Part shown: in pieces, positions 32,615 through 43,839 of the stretch
How the letters are laid out: every line of letters begins with the position of its first letter
How positions within the stretch are numbered: the stretch's first letter is position 1
NCBI GenBank assembly: GCA_030374765.1
Contig: JARGXX010000115.1
Coordinates: 930,001-994,000 of the forward strand
DNA: 64,000 nt
Direction: 5' to 3'
Source: Agarophyton chilense
Taxonomy: Eukaryota > Rhodophyta > Florideophyceae > Gracilariales > Gracilariaceae
Position numbers and translations under genes: made by a program
Notes under the pieces: generated by a model
Told to the model about the DNA's origin: nothing
The model's database searches: none
The model's input: the letters and a program-made list of their open reading frames with translations, nothing else

Positions 32615-33357
32615 TGAGCACGCGAGTGAGTGAGTGTTAACGTAGAGGCAAGCAAGAAGGGTCAGCGGGGCCACCTTACCCCTGGGAATTTGATTAGAGA
32701 AGGAGAGACAGAAATAATCAGAGCAGATGGGTAAAAAGGGTGAGCAGTGGCAAGAGGAATGCAGAACAATTCAACGACTGGTGAGCACTTGCCTACACAA
32801 GAGCCACGAGCAATGCTTGACGTGGTCGGGCATGAGCACCGCGGCACCGGCAGGAGAACGAAACCACGCTGCAACTAGAGAGAAGGTGACTAGCTGTCAA
32901 ACCGCGTAGGGGAGTAAGCGAGACGACGTTTGCTTCCTCGCCCCGCAAAGGAAGTGGGCTTGGCGTTATCCGAAGGGCACAAACGGGACGCACGGAAAGG
33001 GGGTGGACGCCGGCTGGTAGTAAACTAGCCCTACAGGCCTATTTCCAGTTTTCCTTGATATACAGATATGTACATAGAGCAGTAGTCTATTGCCACGTAC
33101 AGTAGCCCTTGTGAAGTATCGGTTAATAAATAAAATTTATTAGTAGCACTGCTGGACACGATGCTCAAGTAAAGAAACTCGAAACGCAGCCCTTCGAAAG
33201 ATGAGGCCTGGTTTTTAACGTAAAGCGCCGATCCGCCCAGGTACAAAGGTACCGAAGGGTACTTGGCAGATGCCCTTCGTAGATTAAGCGGGCCTCCTTG
33301 ATTCTTTTAATCCACGGAAAGCGTAGGAACATTCTTCGGTGGCCGTATACAAGTGTG
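32615..33357. other. Intergenic, upstream of poly(A) polymerase
   Basis: No gene is recognised in about 740 bp. The part near 32600-33000 should act as the PAP promoter and leader; the part near 33357 follows the 3' end of nothing obvious on the plus strand and precedes the 3' end of the next minus-strand gene. Confidence 0.5.
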
Positions 33358-35025
33358 TTAGAAGATTGCCTTAAACCACCCACCTTGTACTTCACCCATT
33401 AATTTTGCCAAAACGCCCTTCTTTTCGTCCTTCGTCGGAGCCGAACTGTAACTTGAAGAACTGTTCTGCGGGAATAAATTCTCAACTCCGTCTACGAACT
33501 GCCCGAGCATGCCCTCGACGCCGTCTTTCACACGTGCGGCAGCCGAGACTGTAAGCTCGTCGAGCATGGACACGAGGGTATTCTTCACGGTGGCAACTAT
33601 TTGGTGTTGAAAGTCTTGTTCTTGTATTCCATCTATCAACCTGCAGGGGATGAGCATAAGTTCCTCCATATTCTCTTTTGTTTCCTTCATCCTGCCGATC
33701 AAATCACTGTTTTCTGTCGGGTTAGTGGAGCGGGGTTGTACCAAATCTGGATCGGGAAGTGTTGCCCTCAGATCTTCAAAATTTGCGAGCACGCTCATTA
33801 AAACGTCTGAAGGTCTCATGACAAACGCTCTCCACCCTGTCGGAACAAAAAATTGGCGGATTTCTCGAGCGAGACGCGGAAGATTGGCAACAAACTGCTT
33901 GAACACTCTGGATAAGATTTCAAACAAACCACAGATCTTATCCAGGCGTTTTTGAAGGCAGTTCGTCTGCTCCACAAACAATCCTTTTAGGTTGCGTATC
34001 TTTGAAACTGAATCTTCAAGAACGCTACGACTCTGGATGACGTTGTCGAGAAGCGTTGAACCGCTTTGCACAGTTTCAAGAATTCCCGCACCAAAGTCTC
34101 GTTCTCGTTCTCCGTCGCTCTCTTTTTCTGAGTGCACATCCTCGCTGAAAAACATCGCTTTCAATCGATTTATCATCCTGTATATCTCTTCTTGCTGATT
34201 CAGAAGATCGCCAATAGGTTCTTTCACTTGGGACAGTGTTTTCTCGAATTCTTTGATTTCCTCGAAGTCTTCACCAAGTCCCAACAACTCGTTTATTGAT
34301 TTCAGAACGGCGTCTGAAAGACCTTGAGCGGACGAAACCACTTTTTCGATAACTTCGGCGGAAGATTTCGGCGGGGCAGACAGTGAGCGATCATTTTGAG
34401 AAATGCCATCATCTATGTCGTTAAGTTGTTGAAGAATACGGTATTGTTTGGTGAACTTGGTTACTTTTGCTGGGTCAACGGGAATGCTACCACAAAGAAG
34501 GCGAGGATAAAGCTCGATTGGATTCTCAGCCATAGTATGAAGTTGTGCTAGTAGAGTCATGACCTTATCTCGGATCTTGTCCAGCAAAGGGAATTTCAGC
34601 TTCTCTGGTAAGTCCCTTACTTCCTTGTGCACGGCTTCTGGTAGGTTATCAATTTCTCCCGCAATACTCTTTGATTTATCCAAGCCCTCCACGATTGTTG
34701 ATTTGGCTGTCGCGAAACTGTCTCCAAGGTTGGTTGAGATGTTTTGTAAACATCTCTTTCTGACTTCTTTAACCCCGGTATCTTGTTCTTGTGTCTTACC
34801 GACTGCGTCAATTACCAGCTCATACATTCCGGATAAACCATCTAAAGAGGAGGCGGGCTCGCTATTCATGACTCTGAACTTTTCTGTGCGAGAACAAACT
34901 TTAGAAGCTGAAAGAGGGAAAATGCTCGGAGTGGTTCTAGCGTCTAACGTACTGTCTCCAGCAATCACGCTTGCAGCAGAGGGCTTGCAGGAAAGGACGG
35001 CTTTTAGATATCGCTGAAGACACAT
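33358..35025 (-). CDS. Unknown helical protein
   Basis: I do not recognise this 555-residue protein. It is almost entirely predicted helix with several heptad-like stretches (for example around EDFEEIKEFEKTLSQVKEPIGDLLNQQEEIYRMINRLKAM, quoted here only as a region) and no transmembrane segment. The first 50 or so residues are less acidic, Ser- and Ala-rich, and could be an organelle-targeting peptide, with a second ATG at about residue 53. There is no catalytic motif I can name. It lies in the same direction as the poly(A) polymerase gene, 0.7 kb upstream of it. The long uninterrupted frame and strong strand bias make it a real gene. It could be a lineage-specific structural protein. Confidence 0.75.
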   Translation of the reverse strand: MCLQRYLKAVLSCKPSAASVIAGDSTLDARTTPSIFPLSASKVCSRTEKFRVMNSEPASSLDGLSGMYELVIDAVGKTQEQDTGVKEVRKRCLQNISTNLGDSFATAKSTIVEGLDKSKSIAGEIDNLPEAVHKEVRDLPEKLKFPLLDKIRDKVMTLLAQLHTMAENPIELYPRLLCGSIPVDPAKVTKFTKQYRILQQLNDIDDGISQNDRSLSAPPKSSAEVIEKVVSSAQGLSDAVLKSINELLGLGEDFEEIKEFEKTLSQVKEPIGDLLNQQEEIYRMINRLKAMFFSEDVHSEKESDGERERDFGAGILETVQSGSTLLDNVIQSRSVLEDSVSKIRNLKGLFVEQTNCLQKRLDKICGLFEILSRVFKQFVANLPRLAREIRQFFVPTGWRAFVMRPSDVLMSVLANFEDLRATLPDPDLVQPRSTNPTENSDLIGRMKETKENMEELMLIPCRLIDGIQEQDFQHQIVATVKNTLVSMLDELTVSAAARVKDGVEGMLGQFVDGVENLFPQNSSSSYSSAPTKDEKKGVLAKLMGEVQGGWFKAIF

Positions 35026-36444
35026 TAAATATACGTTGGAAAACGCGATGGTTTCCAGGTGTCAAGCGACTGTTCGGATTACGCGAAACCGTGTATCTGC
35101 CCGAGTGCAAAGTGACGTAGCATCAAAATGACTTGCAGGAGAATTCAATTGGGATCAAGGTTTCCGTTTCCCAATTCACCCACACATTCCTGAAACCAAC
35201 GATTGCACTCTTCAATACGTGAATATCTATGTCGTGGCGTTTTCCATAGCTTTCACTCGTCAGCGATGTAGATACGTCTGCATATTTCGTGTAATACCAT
35301 TAATCCGGCCCGAATTGGACTTTTATGGAGGAGTTTCTGCAGAAAAGTGTTTATTTGCAGGTGTGAGCACCACAAGCTTGCTAGCAGAATCTGTATCACC
35401 GTCGTCCCTCGGATCGCGACCGCTGAGTTGCGAGCTAGGACCCTCTACCTGCGCGGATACCCGTTTAGCGTTCTTTCCTTCCCTCCCTCCCTTTCCCTCT
35501 GCTATTGCTCCCTTGCCTGGAATTTCACAACCCAAAGCTGCGTCTGGTAAAATAAAAAGAGTTCGGTAGTGACAGGGGAGCTCTTGTGACTGACAGCTTC
35601 TGTGACTGAGCTCTTGTGACTGAGCTCCTGTCACTGTCTAACAGAGAAACGCGTTGCAGGCCTGCAAAGTGTCCCAATTACCACCTCGTTTTGATCCCTC
35701 CTTTGCGATCCGAAGATAAGCGAACAGAAGGCATTCGTTACATTTGATGCACATCGGATGGGGCCTATTTCCAACAATCCGGCAAAGAATTGCATGGCAT
35801 CCTGATGATTGCATTTCGATTGTAATCTAAAGAGCAAAACCCCGTCTAATTGCAATCCCTTCGCCGTAAACCTGTCAAATTGCTATTCCTGTTCTTTACT
35901 GCGACTTCGCGACCGTGGGAAGGTTCAGAATCTTGACTTCCGGTACTCTATCCACTCTTCAAGCTCACTGATGAGAAAATCAAGCACTTCTTGAACCAAA
36001 TTAAAGTCCCACCCGTTATTTGATACGCCGAAACACAAATATTCTTCAACCATGTAGACGCTATCTGACAAGGATTGCGTTAAATGATGATGGGAAATTA
36101 CGTTGTGACTTACATCGGACTGCAATATCTTCTGCAGGAAGCAATCCCAGTTTACAATCCCTACTTGCCTTCGAGATTGCAATCGATCACAATCCCATCG
36201 ATGGCAACGCAAACCTGGTCAAAGGTTATTCTAAAACCATCGTTATAATGTCTCACCCTCCTTCATGATTCTACTAACCTCATTCCAACTGAACACAGAA
36301 CACTACTGCCCTCTCAGCAAAAAGGGGAACACCATTTTCTAATAATATCAGCAACGTTGAGCCAATGACGTTTGCCAGGGGACGTACAACCTCTCTCCTT
36401 TGATTAGTTCTTTTCTGGCATTTCAGTACGCAGTACCACATCAT
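35026..36444. other. Intergenic with a short tandem array
   Basis: No gene is recognised. A small minisatellite at about 35568-35636 is the only structure seen. Confidence 0.5.
35568..35636 (+). repeat. Minisatellite, CTCTTGTGACTGAG-like units
   Basis: Four to five imperfect copies of a 14-17 bp unit built on TGTGACTGAGCTC follow one another. Confidence 0.8.
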
Positions 36445-36798
36445 TTACGACTCTAGAGATGCATCCAACGCTTTTGCCGCACACAATGTATATACATTCT
36501 CAGGCAGTGCCTGAGAGACCGTTTCGACGTGAGAAATACGAGGATCCTGTTCCCACGTCAGATTTGGATCACATTTGAACCTCCTTCTAGCAACTATCCT
36601 TCCTCCCGATTGACAGCAGCCAGGAGAAATTCCAATCTTTATGACTGCAGTCTGGATTCGAAGGAATCCATCTGATTTTAGACGGCGAGTAGTATGCTGT
36701 AGTAGATAGTAAGTGTTAGAATAAAGCTGGTTGACGATGGTGTTGTCAGTGCCCACGGCCGCACCAACGCAAAAGACTGAGACTAATGCTGCGCTCAT
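36445..36798 (-). CDS. Possible small secreted or membrane protein
   Basis: A 117-codon ATG frame with a short hydrophobic N-terminus (SAALVSVFCVGAAVG) followed by a polar, Cys-containing sequence. It resembles nothing I know. The frame is not much longer than chance would allow here, and it lies 0.2 kb downstream of the Rieske gene on the same strand. Treat as tentative. Confidence 0.25.
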   Translation of the reverse strand: MSAALVSVFCVGAAVGTDNTIVNQLYSNTYYLLQHTTRRLKSDGFLRIQTAVIKIGISPGCCQSGGRIVARRRFKCDPNLTWEQDPRISHVETVSQALPENVYTLCAAKALDASLES

Positions 36799-37029
36799 AC
36801 ACTCAGCTTCTTCCTCGCAGTCCCCCCAAAATAAAGACTGTGCTCCCGCCCCGTGCTGGCCTGTAGAACAGACTAAATAGTAAAACAGAATTCAAATGGT
36901 TATCCCAATATCTCTGTGCGTCGTCCGTAAATCGGGTTGATACCGATATCATTCCTTTTGCGTTCAAGGTATGAAAAGGACATGAAGAAAGTCTGGACAA
37001 AACGAGAGGGTCCTCTTTACCTGTACTGT

Positions 37030-37785
37030 CTATCCCAAAATGAGCTTGGTATCATCTTCTTCGAATCTGTATGTTGGTACGTCTAAGTTAAGGGGGGCAG
37101 GTCCTTTACGGATGCGGCCGGAAACGTCATAATGGGAGCCATGGCACGGACAGAACCATCCATGATAGTCACCAGCGTTTGCGATTGGGACGCAACCAAG
37201 ATGAGTACACACGCCCAGTACAACGAGCCATTCTGGCTTCTGCACACGGTCTATATCTGCTTCTGGATGCCTCAATTCTTTATTATCATCTTCTGCGGCC
37301 TTGGCGATTTCGCCTTCAGTTCTGTGACGAATAAAGACTGGCTTTCCTCGCCACTTGATGGTAGCAGATTCTCCCAGTGGAATGGAGCCCAGTTCGACCT
37401 CGACTGAACCCTTGGCCAACACATCAGCCGAGGCGGACATTGTATAAATCAGCTTGAGAATAAGAACACGCACCGCGGAGGCAGCAATGAATTTGGTTGT
37501 TCCGAGGACCATGTACGTGAAGGCACGCTTGGTGGGATCGCCGGGCATGAAGCGATGCGGATGATTGTGGTAGTCATCGATGTAACCAACTGGCAAAGCA
37601 CCAGGTCCGCGGGGCGCAACGAGCTCAGAAGAGGCTGTCTGAGCGCCGAGCGTGCCGGCATTAGCGACGGTGGGGGGAGTTGTGGCGAGCGCGCGGAGAC
37701 CGATGGAGGGCGCGTTTCGAGGCAACGATGACGGAGCGGCAGCTAGTCGGCGCGCGACGGCTCCGAAGCGGGATAGCACGGACAT
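37030..37785 (-). CDS. RIP1: Mitochondrial Rieske iron-sulfur protein, complex III
   Basis: The 251-residue protein carries the 2Fe-2S cluster of the cytochrome bc1 complex and passes electrons from ubiquinol to cytochrome c1 in the inner mitochondrial membrane. Residues 1 to about 45 form an Arg/Ala/Ser-rich presequence. A membrane helix lies at about 90-115 and is followed by the flexible hinge. The cluster-binding loops are CTHLGC (C193, H195, C198) and CPCHGSHYD (C212, C214, H215), with all four ligands and both disulfide cysteines present. The mitochondrial-type hinge region and the absence of plastid features set it apart from the b6f PetC protein. The start is the first ATG, which gives the presequence. 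Confidence 0.95.
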   Translation of the reverse strand: MSVLSRFGAVARRLAAAPSSLPRNAPSIGLRALATTPPTVANAGTLGAQTASSELVAPRGPGALPVGYIDDYHNHPHRFMPGDPTKRAFTYMVLGTTKFIAASAVRVLILKLIYTMSASADVLAKGSVEVELGSIPLGESATIKWRGKPVFIRHRTEGEIAKAAEDDNKELRHPEADIDRVQKPEWLVVLGVCTHLGCVPIANAGDYHGWFCPCHGSHYDVSGRIRKGPAPLNLDVPTYRFEEDDTKLILG

Positions 37786-38805
37786 GGCTGGTGGGCGAGG
37801 GAGGCGATCCGTTCGAGATCGACGGAACGGACGTCTACTCCGGCGTCCGAGTCTCGTTGGACGGTTGCTCTTGGGGCGATGCTAGGACAAGGGCTGCGCA
37901 GGTGGCAGCCGCGCCATGGGATGATTGGTTCGTATGCGGCGCTCTGGAGCCCAATTGTTTGGCCCCAAAAAACAGCACATTTTTCGCAGGTGTCCTCTTC
38001 TTCCCGGCTTCCTCGTAGCTTCCTCAAAAACTTATCACGCCCTTCTAGCGCTCACAGCCATCTTTGGTGGCCAACCCGCCAATGGGCATGAAGAATGAAC
38101 CAACCACCCTCACCTTTCTTCTCCAAGCTTTGTGTGGTCGCAGGCTCCGCTTGGAGCTTCGAAACGATGTGCACGTCGAGGGGATGCTTGACTCCGTCGA
38201 TGCAAATATGAAGTAAAGTTCCCCGTCCGCAGCTGTTTCGATGGATTACAGGTTTAAACCATAGAATCTAACTCATACCGCACTCCTTATGGCGTTACTG
38301 TAGTGTCACAATATCGAATGCATCGTATGCAACACCATATGAACACACCGATGAAGCTCCTACGCTCCTGTATTTCGATCTCGTCTATATTGCTGCAAGA
38401 CACATTACCTTTGTTCACATCCCAGAAGATGTAAATGTTTCGGAAACAATGGAACTATATGTAAGTCTGTGGAAAGTTTCTGTGCGGTATCAAGGTTGAC
38501 TTGGAGTTCGACTAACAAAAAAATACACTCTAGGCCAGAAGACTGGACGCTGTCAAATATGCCAGTTCTGGGGGGAAGCGGAGAAGAACGTAGACCTCGC
38601 TTAGGCTGCACGCCCCGCTTCGAGAAATCAGCATGTTCTACTCTTGCGTACATTGAAAAACACCACAGAGTCGCGCACAATCTCGAGCAGGAATTTATAC
38701 AGGTTGCTCGTTTGATTTTGGTTCAACTTCGCTACCAATCACGTGATGGCACACTTCGTCACCACATAAGGGAAGAGCTGTCGATCCATTTCGTCGTACG
38801 GAGAG
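37786..38805. other. Intergenic upstream of the Rieske gene
   Basis: No gene is recognised in about 1 kb. The part next to 37786 should hold the Rieske promoter. Short frames on both strands between 38.4 and 38.9 kb have no family resemblance. Confidence 0.5.
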
Positions 38806-39906
38806 TTACGCTCTTTTCGGAAGAGCCTTTATCTTCTCTAAGAGTTCTGGAACTGCTTCAAAAAGATCTGCAACAAGCCCATAGTCCGCCACCTGGAAGA
38901 TAGGAGCATCGGCATCCTTATTAATAGCCACAATAGTCTTTGAATCCTTCATTCCTGCCAGGTGCTGAATCGCACCACTTATTCCAACACCAATGTAAAG
39001 CTGCGGTGCTACTACTTTTCCCGTTTGACCGACCTGCATGTCATTTGGTACATATCCAGAATCAACCGCCGCTCGCGTTGCGCCCACCGCTCCTCCAAGC
39101 TCGCTGGCCATTTCTTCTAACATTTTAAAGTTCTCCTTGCTTTTCAGCCCCCTCCCGCCAGCGATTACCACCCCGGCAGCCGTTAAGTCAGGGCCAACAT
39201 TTTTCGTAGTCTCTTCTCCAACCCATCGTGAATGGATCCCTGCTGCAGAGCTTTCAACTTTAACAATTTCCGCCAAACCACCACTGCTCTCTTCGACCGG
39301 TTCAAACGACGTAGGTCGCACTGTTACAACTTTTATATCTTCTGTACACTTCACGGTAGCCAGCGCATTCCCAGCGTAGATCGGTCTGACAAACACGTCG
39401 CTCTCCACAACATCAATTATATCAGAAACTGCAGATACGCCCAGAACACCAGCAACTCGGGGCAGAACATTCTTTCCGAATGAATTCGCCGCCGATATCA
39501 AGTATCCGTACTGATTCTTAAGGACTTGCTTCTGAATGATAGGGGTGGCTGATTCAGCTGTGGCTGGGGTTTCTTCCTCAACTGGGTAAACGGTGCTTAG
39601 CGCATTCCATTTCGACGCAGCCTCAGCTGCAGCATTGGCTCCTTTCCCAAATAATAATAGATCAACCTTCCCAGAACCGACGCAGACCTTCGCTGCCTGT
39701 ATTGCACTGCGCACTGCGAGGGATGCACTGTCACCGACGACAAGAGCTGCCGCGCTCATTGTTCTGATGCAAATCGGGCTTCCCCTCTGCCTCAGGATGC
39801 CGCGAAGAATACTTTTCGTTGTACTCCTGGTCTGTTTTATAGCAAACCAGATGACAGAAGGAGAAATCTTGCGCGGAACTGAGCATGCGCAGTCCTTGTT
39901 GTCCAT
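38806..39906 (-). CDS. ETFA: Electron transfer flavoprotein alpha subunit
   Basis: The 366-residue protein pairs with ETF-beta in the mitochondrial matrix and passes electrons from acyl-CoA and other dehydrogenases to ETF-ubiquinone oxidoreductase. The C-terminal FAD domain has the family signature [43 protein letters not shown], spanning about residues 304-346 (motif named, not quoted in full by position), with [12 protein letters not shown] and [23 protein letters not shown] before it. The N-terminal 50 residues are basic and could be the targeting sequence; a second ATG at residue 50 would remove it. The first ATG overlaps the divergent neighbour by 22 bp, so one of the two starts may lie further in. 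ETF-beta is not in the window. Confidence 0.94.
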   Translation of the reverse strand: MDNKDCACSVPRKISPSVIWFAIKQTRSTTKSILRGILRQRGSPICIRTMSAAALVVGDSASLAVRSAIQAAKVCVGSGKVDLLLFGKGANAAAEAASKWNALSTVYPVEEETPATAESATPIIQKQVLKNQYGYLISAANSFGKNVLPRVAGVLGVSAVSDIIDVVESDVFVRPIYAGNALATVKCTEDIKVVTVRPTSFEPVEESSGGLAEIVKVESSAAGIHSRWVGEETTKNVGPDLTAAGVVIAGGRGLKSKENFKMLEEMASELGGAVGATRAAVDSGYVPNDMQVGQTGKVVAPQLYIGVGISGAIQHLAGMKDSKTIVAINKDADAPIFQVADYGLVADLFEAVPELLEKIKALPKRA

Positions 39907-42560
39907 GTGTTGGGGAATCTAATGTTTTTCGGCGAAATCGAGCAAATCGATATGGCCAATCACATGACGCAATCTCCATCTTTGAGCCCAAGGCCAAGGA
40001 GTTACTTGAACGGACGACGACGGCGAGAGCAACGAAGAGAGCATGCTCAACCCGGGAATCTTTGGAGCAACAGATGGAAGGAAAGGACAGAAGTATGGAC
40101 TCTAGTCAAAAGTTGAAGCATGACCGGCGAAGGAACAAGGAAAAAAATGCCCGAGCCGCCACATGTTTTGTCCGAAGTTCTACATTCTTGAAGCGGCCTA
40201 GACACTTTCCCGCAACAAGCAGTCGGGTGGCTTTTCCAAAGTACGGGTGCCAAATCCTGACAGGGAATGCAAATCTGCGGAGACATCATGCACAATGGAA
40301 CATGTCATCTCGTGAAAAGGCCATAGCCAACAAATCTCAGTACCATGACCAGCACTATGTTGGCGGTATCTTGCCACAAGGAGCATACACTGTTCTCATG
40401 CGAGTGACCATGAAAACGGAATTGAACGCCACAGAGCAGAAGATAATTCTGGCAGAGTATGCAAAAAAAAGTTGTGCTGAGCAAGGGGTGATCCGTTGCG
40501 ACATTTTGTTCCAAGTCAACAAGTTGGGTATTGCAAGGGATGACTTTTACGAAATATGGATCTCATTTGCAGACGCTCGGGCGTATTCAGAACACGAGCG
40601 AACTTCGCATGCTGCCAAGTTGCGCCTATGTCTTGAAGACCCGCGCGGAGGAGATAGCTCGAAGCTTCTCACAAAACTTGCCCACAATGTGTCTCTCCTG
40701 AGACTTGTGAGACCAAATATTTCGGATTGGGTTTCTGCATTTGACTATGAACCAGAGAATACCACACCTTTGACAGAAAGATTTGGGGGGAGCCTGAAAG
40801 TAAAGGATGACCCTGACAAAATTCGGAGGTCTCTGGAAATGCTAATATCCAGTGTGGGACTTGAGGATGTCATCGTGTTGGTAGCGACAGCATCTGCTTT
40901 CTCAATAGAAAGCATGAGATCGCTTCGTACTGAATGTGACGAGTACCTCGCAGATCTCGAGCAAAGTCCTGGAATTGTTCGAACAGGTGCATTGGTTGAT
41001 AAGAACGACCCGTATAGAATTATAATGATGACTGTACATGATAGTGCAGATACTGCGGGGGCATGTTTCGATATGGAGCTCGCTGCTGACTTTATCACAG
41101 ATGATGGATGGTCAGTAAAGAGATGTCATGCTGTGTTTCCTGATAAGGTTGGGTGGGAGAAGAAACTTAGCGAAGCGGATCAAAAGAGATTTTTGGGTGA
41201 TGTGGTTGAGGAAAATTTTGAGAAACTCGTAGAGGGACCAGGAGCGCTAATGAAATATGATCGAGGGGAGGCCGAAGATTCAAAAATGAGACTTTTACAA
41301 GGTGCAGGCTCTTTCGATATGCTTAAAGAGTGTGTGAGGTCTATGACTCAAGTTTCGTCTGGTGTTGTAAAGGCTTTGCTTCTTGGCGGATGGAATCAGT
41401 CACGGTTGCATCCTGTTCTTGTACAAATTGAATACGACAGATATAACGACCCGTTTGAGATACAGTTCGGTTTTGGACCAGCGGTGAGCAGCACAGAAAT
41501 CAAAACTCAGGACTTGAGAAAAGCATTGACGGATATGGCGGACTTTGGCCCAGATGTAATCATAGGCTATGGAGGTGGGACTGTGATGGACATGGCGAAG
41601 CTCTTAGGGAGGCTGGGAAATGAATCGAGCAAGGACATCGAATCATGTTTGAACACCATCGACGCAGCGGCTGAGGCTGACGCAGCGGCCATTGGACTAC
41701 CAATAAGTTCAGCACCTGTTCCAGTCGTACTGATATCAGCAACTGTTGGAAGCGGTGCCGAGATGACCGAATGGTGTATCGTCGCAGGTAAACAAAAGGA
41801 CGGCTCGATACGCCGCTTACCGCTCTATTTCTACGATAAGCCTGGAGCAATGCGTCTTGTAACAGAGAAGACCGCGATACAAGATTCGAGGTTAATCAGT
41901 CCAAGGCGTCTTCTCGGACTTCATGCTGGCCAAGGTGCGCTAGAACTTGTCTCTTTGGCAATCGATACTCTCATATCACTACATGAGCGTCTTGAGGACC
42001 AGGCGTCGAAATTTGCAATCAGAGGACTGAGACAAGCATATAGAGTGGTCATGGATGCTCGAAGAGAGCCTCAAAGCGCTTCAGGGCATTCTCGAGATCC
42101 GTTGGTTGAAGCGAAGACACTGATTGGGTTAGCAACAGACGGACTAGGTCGTCCTGGGGTTTGCGTGCGATTATGTCTTGCCGTTCTAGATTCGCTCGTT
42201 GACGGCAGATTGCCAACAGTCTTTCGAGAGGTTCTTACTCGTGTAACAATCGCGGCCATTGAAGAAAGCATTGAGAATAGGCCAGAAGAGGGAAGACGAG
42301 CATTTCAAGAGGCACTTAAAGCAACGAGGCATAATTACAGGAGAGAACTCTTGACGGATATGTTGAGGAAAGCTGAAGATTGCGACGTATCATTGCTACG
42401 AATGGTTGGCATGGTACGGCGAAAGATACCAGAAGTGGCAATTCGCGTGCACAGCTATCTGAAAGACGAAACGCTGAGCCCCTTGGAACGGTACCTAAGC
42501 CAAACGGAAGTGCTAGAGCGTATTCTTTGGCGCGCAATTGGACAAGAATATGAGCTGTAG
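39885..42560 (+). CDS. ABM-domain plus Fe-ADH-like fusion, likely non-metal
   Basis: The 891-codon frame joins one clear antibiotic-biosynthesis-monooxygenase (ABM) fold domain (about 165-245, [12 protein letters not shown] to [19 protein letters not shown]) and a second ABM-like stretch (about 375-425, [12 protein letters not shown]). The C-terminal part, from about 500, resembles iron-containing alcohol dehydrogenases and maleylacetate reductases: the nucleotide loop [14 protein letters not shown] (about 560-573) and [10 protein letters not shown] are kept. In the iron site, the family motif DALTHAIE reads ELVSLAID, and the later HPLGA and PHG histidines are missing, so iron binding looks lost. 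Function is unknown. The first ATG overlaps ETFA by 22 bp; ATG at 40074 or 40302 are alternatives, but the frame is open over all 139 codons, which favours a long N-terminus. Confidence 0.8.
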   Translation: MRSPCCPCVGESNVFRRNRANRYGQSHDAISIFEPKAKELLERTTTARATKRACSTRESLEQQMEGKDRSMDSSQKLKHDRRRNKEKNARAATCFVRSSTFLKRPRHFPATSSRVAFPKYGCQILTGNANLRRHHAQWNMSSREKAIANKSQYHDQHYVGGILPQGAYTVLMRVTMKTELNATEQKIILAEYAKKSCAEQGVIRCDILFQVNKLGIARDDFYEIWISFADARAYSEHERTSHAAKLRLCLEDPRGGDSSKLLTKLAHNVSLLRLVRPNISDWVSAFDYEPENTTPLTERFGGSLKVKDDPDKIRRSLEMLISSVGLEDVIVLVATASAFSIESMRSLRTECDEYLADLEQSPGIVRTGALVDKNDPYRIIMMTVHDSADTAGACFDMELAADFITDDGWSVKRCHAVFPDKVGWEKKLSEADQKRFLGDVVEENFEKLVEGPGALMKYDRGEAEDSKMRLLQGAGSFDMLKECVRSMTQVSSGVVKALLLGGWNQSRLHPVLVQIEYDRYNDPFEIQFGFGPAVSSTEIKTQDLRKALTDMADFGPDVIIGYGGGTVMDMAKLLGRLGNESSKDIESCLNTIDAAAEADAAAIGLPISSAPVPVVLISATVGSGAEMTEWCIVAGKQKDGSIRRLPLYFYDKPGAMRLVTEKTAIQDSRLISPRRLLGLHAGQGALELVSLAIDTLISLHERLEDQASKFAIRGLRQAYRVVMDARREPQSASGHSRDPLVEAKTLIGLATDGLGRPGVCVRLCLAVLDSLVDGRLPTVFREVLTRVTIAAIEESIENRPEEGRRAFQEALKATRHNYRRELLTDMLRKAEDCDVSLLRMVGMVRRKIPEVAIRVHSYLKDETLSPLERYLSQTEVLERILWRAIGQEYEL

Positions 42561-42945
42561 TGGTAAAACAATTGCAGAGACTGTTTTACATTTTACTGGA
42601 TGCGATGCATAACAGGTGCATGTTATCGTAGTTTCGGCACCATTGACCCTCTCCACGTATGTTTCTATCTCGCAAGAATCAGAGTGAAAGCATTTGCTTG
42701 TCCTCCTGTCCATTTTGCGCGCATGTGCTTGATTGAGATCTCAGCATGCGGGACTTGGCGAATAGCTCGCCGTGGCACAAGCAAAAAAGGGGCTTGGTCT
42801 GACATGGGGCGGAAGCCAATGCGAGAAGCAGCAAAGAAAGCTGGCGGGCGCTGTTCACTACGACAATTGATGCAACACAAGAAAGTGTACAAATGAGTTT
42901 GAGAGATGATTGCGTCACAGACACATACAACAGGGAGCCACTGTA
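42561..42945. other. Short convergent intergenic region
   Basis: About 385 bp between the 3' ends of two convergent genes. Nothing else is seen. Confidence 0.6.
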
Positions 42946-43839
42946 TTACGGCTCGGCAGAGGGATTAAATCTTGTTCGCACGAGACGGGACTCGATCTCC
43001 TTCCACAGCAGAACAAAAGTAGCTCCCTGCAAGCCATTGGCGATCATTCTGGTCTTGAGGCCGCGTGTAACAATGGAGAAGATACCATCTCTCTTAACGA
43101 TCTTACGGGCCACTTCGTAATATGATAGACCCTTGTCACAAGTTTGCTTGTTGGTGGCAACAACCTTAAAACCATTAGTGAATATATCGGCCGACATGGC
43201 AGCTAGGAAGCCCATGCCGCCGTTGCGACCTATTTTAGCAAGGATTGAAGCATCTTCTGTGAGCGGAACTGCTTGGGAAACAATATTAACGGTGAAGAAA
43301 AACGGAAAGTGGCCCACCAATCCGGCAGAAAAACTGGCGGCACTGCCGCGATACAAGCCGGCGAAGCCTGCATTGCGAAAACGATCGACGACGGCGGAGA
43401 GTCCATCCGGCCCCCTAACCTGCATGTTAGAGCGAACTGTCTCAAGCGGCAAGAGAGTGGCCCTCCAAGCGGCGGCGGCAAAGCTAGCACACAGCGTGTT
43501 GAGCGGCAGGCTGTCGGTAGGCGCAAGCGTGAGGGCGAAATTGTTGGCGGTGGTATCACCGAAACGACACAAAGTGACGTGCATGACAGTGGGAGCCAAA
43601 CCGGAGTAGAAGCGTTTGACGCCACCCTGTGCGTACAAGAGACGCAACGCCTGACGGAGCGAGACGCCAGAGCGGTACTGGAAGGCGGCGGTGGTGGAGA
43701 GCCACATAAAGGAGGCGGTCTGACAGGCGGCGGCAGCGGCGCCGGGCATGCCGGCCTTGAGGGCGGACAGGGACGGGACGGGGACGGAGCGGCGCATAGG
43801 GGCGGAGGCGTCGGCCGTAGCGGCGGCGGAGGAGTACAT
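42946..43839 (-). CDS. Mitochondrial carrier family transporter
   Basis: The 297-residue protein has the size and threefold layout of SLC25 carriers that move small metabolites across an organelle membrane. The second repeat has PLETVRSNMQVRG and GLYRGSAASFSAGLVG. The third has NGFKVVATNKQT followed by YYEVARKIVKRDGIFSIVTRGLKTRMIANGLQG. The first has GGVKRFYSGLAPTVMHVT, but its proline-start signature is not recognisable. Substrate cannot be told. The open frame runs on upstream for 141 codons of very GC-rich, low-complexity sequence. I start at the ATG at 43837-43839, which gives a normal carrier length. Confidence 0.8.
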   Translation of the reverse strand: MYSSAAATADASAPMRRSVPVPSLSALKAGMPGAAAAACQTASFMWLSTTAAFQYRSGVSLRQALRLLYAQGGVKRFYSGLAPTVMHVTLCRFGDTTANNFALTLAPTDSLPLNTLCASFAAAAWRATLLPLETVRSNMQVRGPDGLSAVVDRFRNAGFAGLYRGSAASFSAGLVGHFPFFFTVNIVSQAVPLTEDASILAKIGRNGGMGFLAAMSADIFTNGFKVVATNKQTCDKGLSYYEVARKIVKRDGIFSIVTRGLKTRMIANGLQGATFVLLWKEIESRLVRTRFNPSAEP

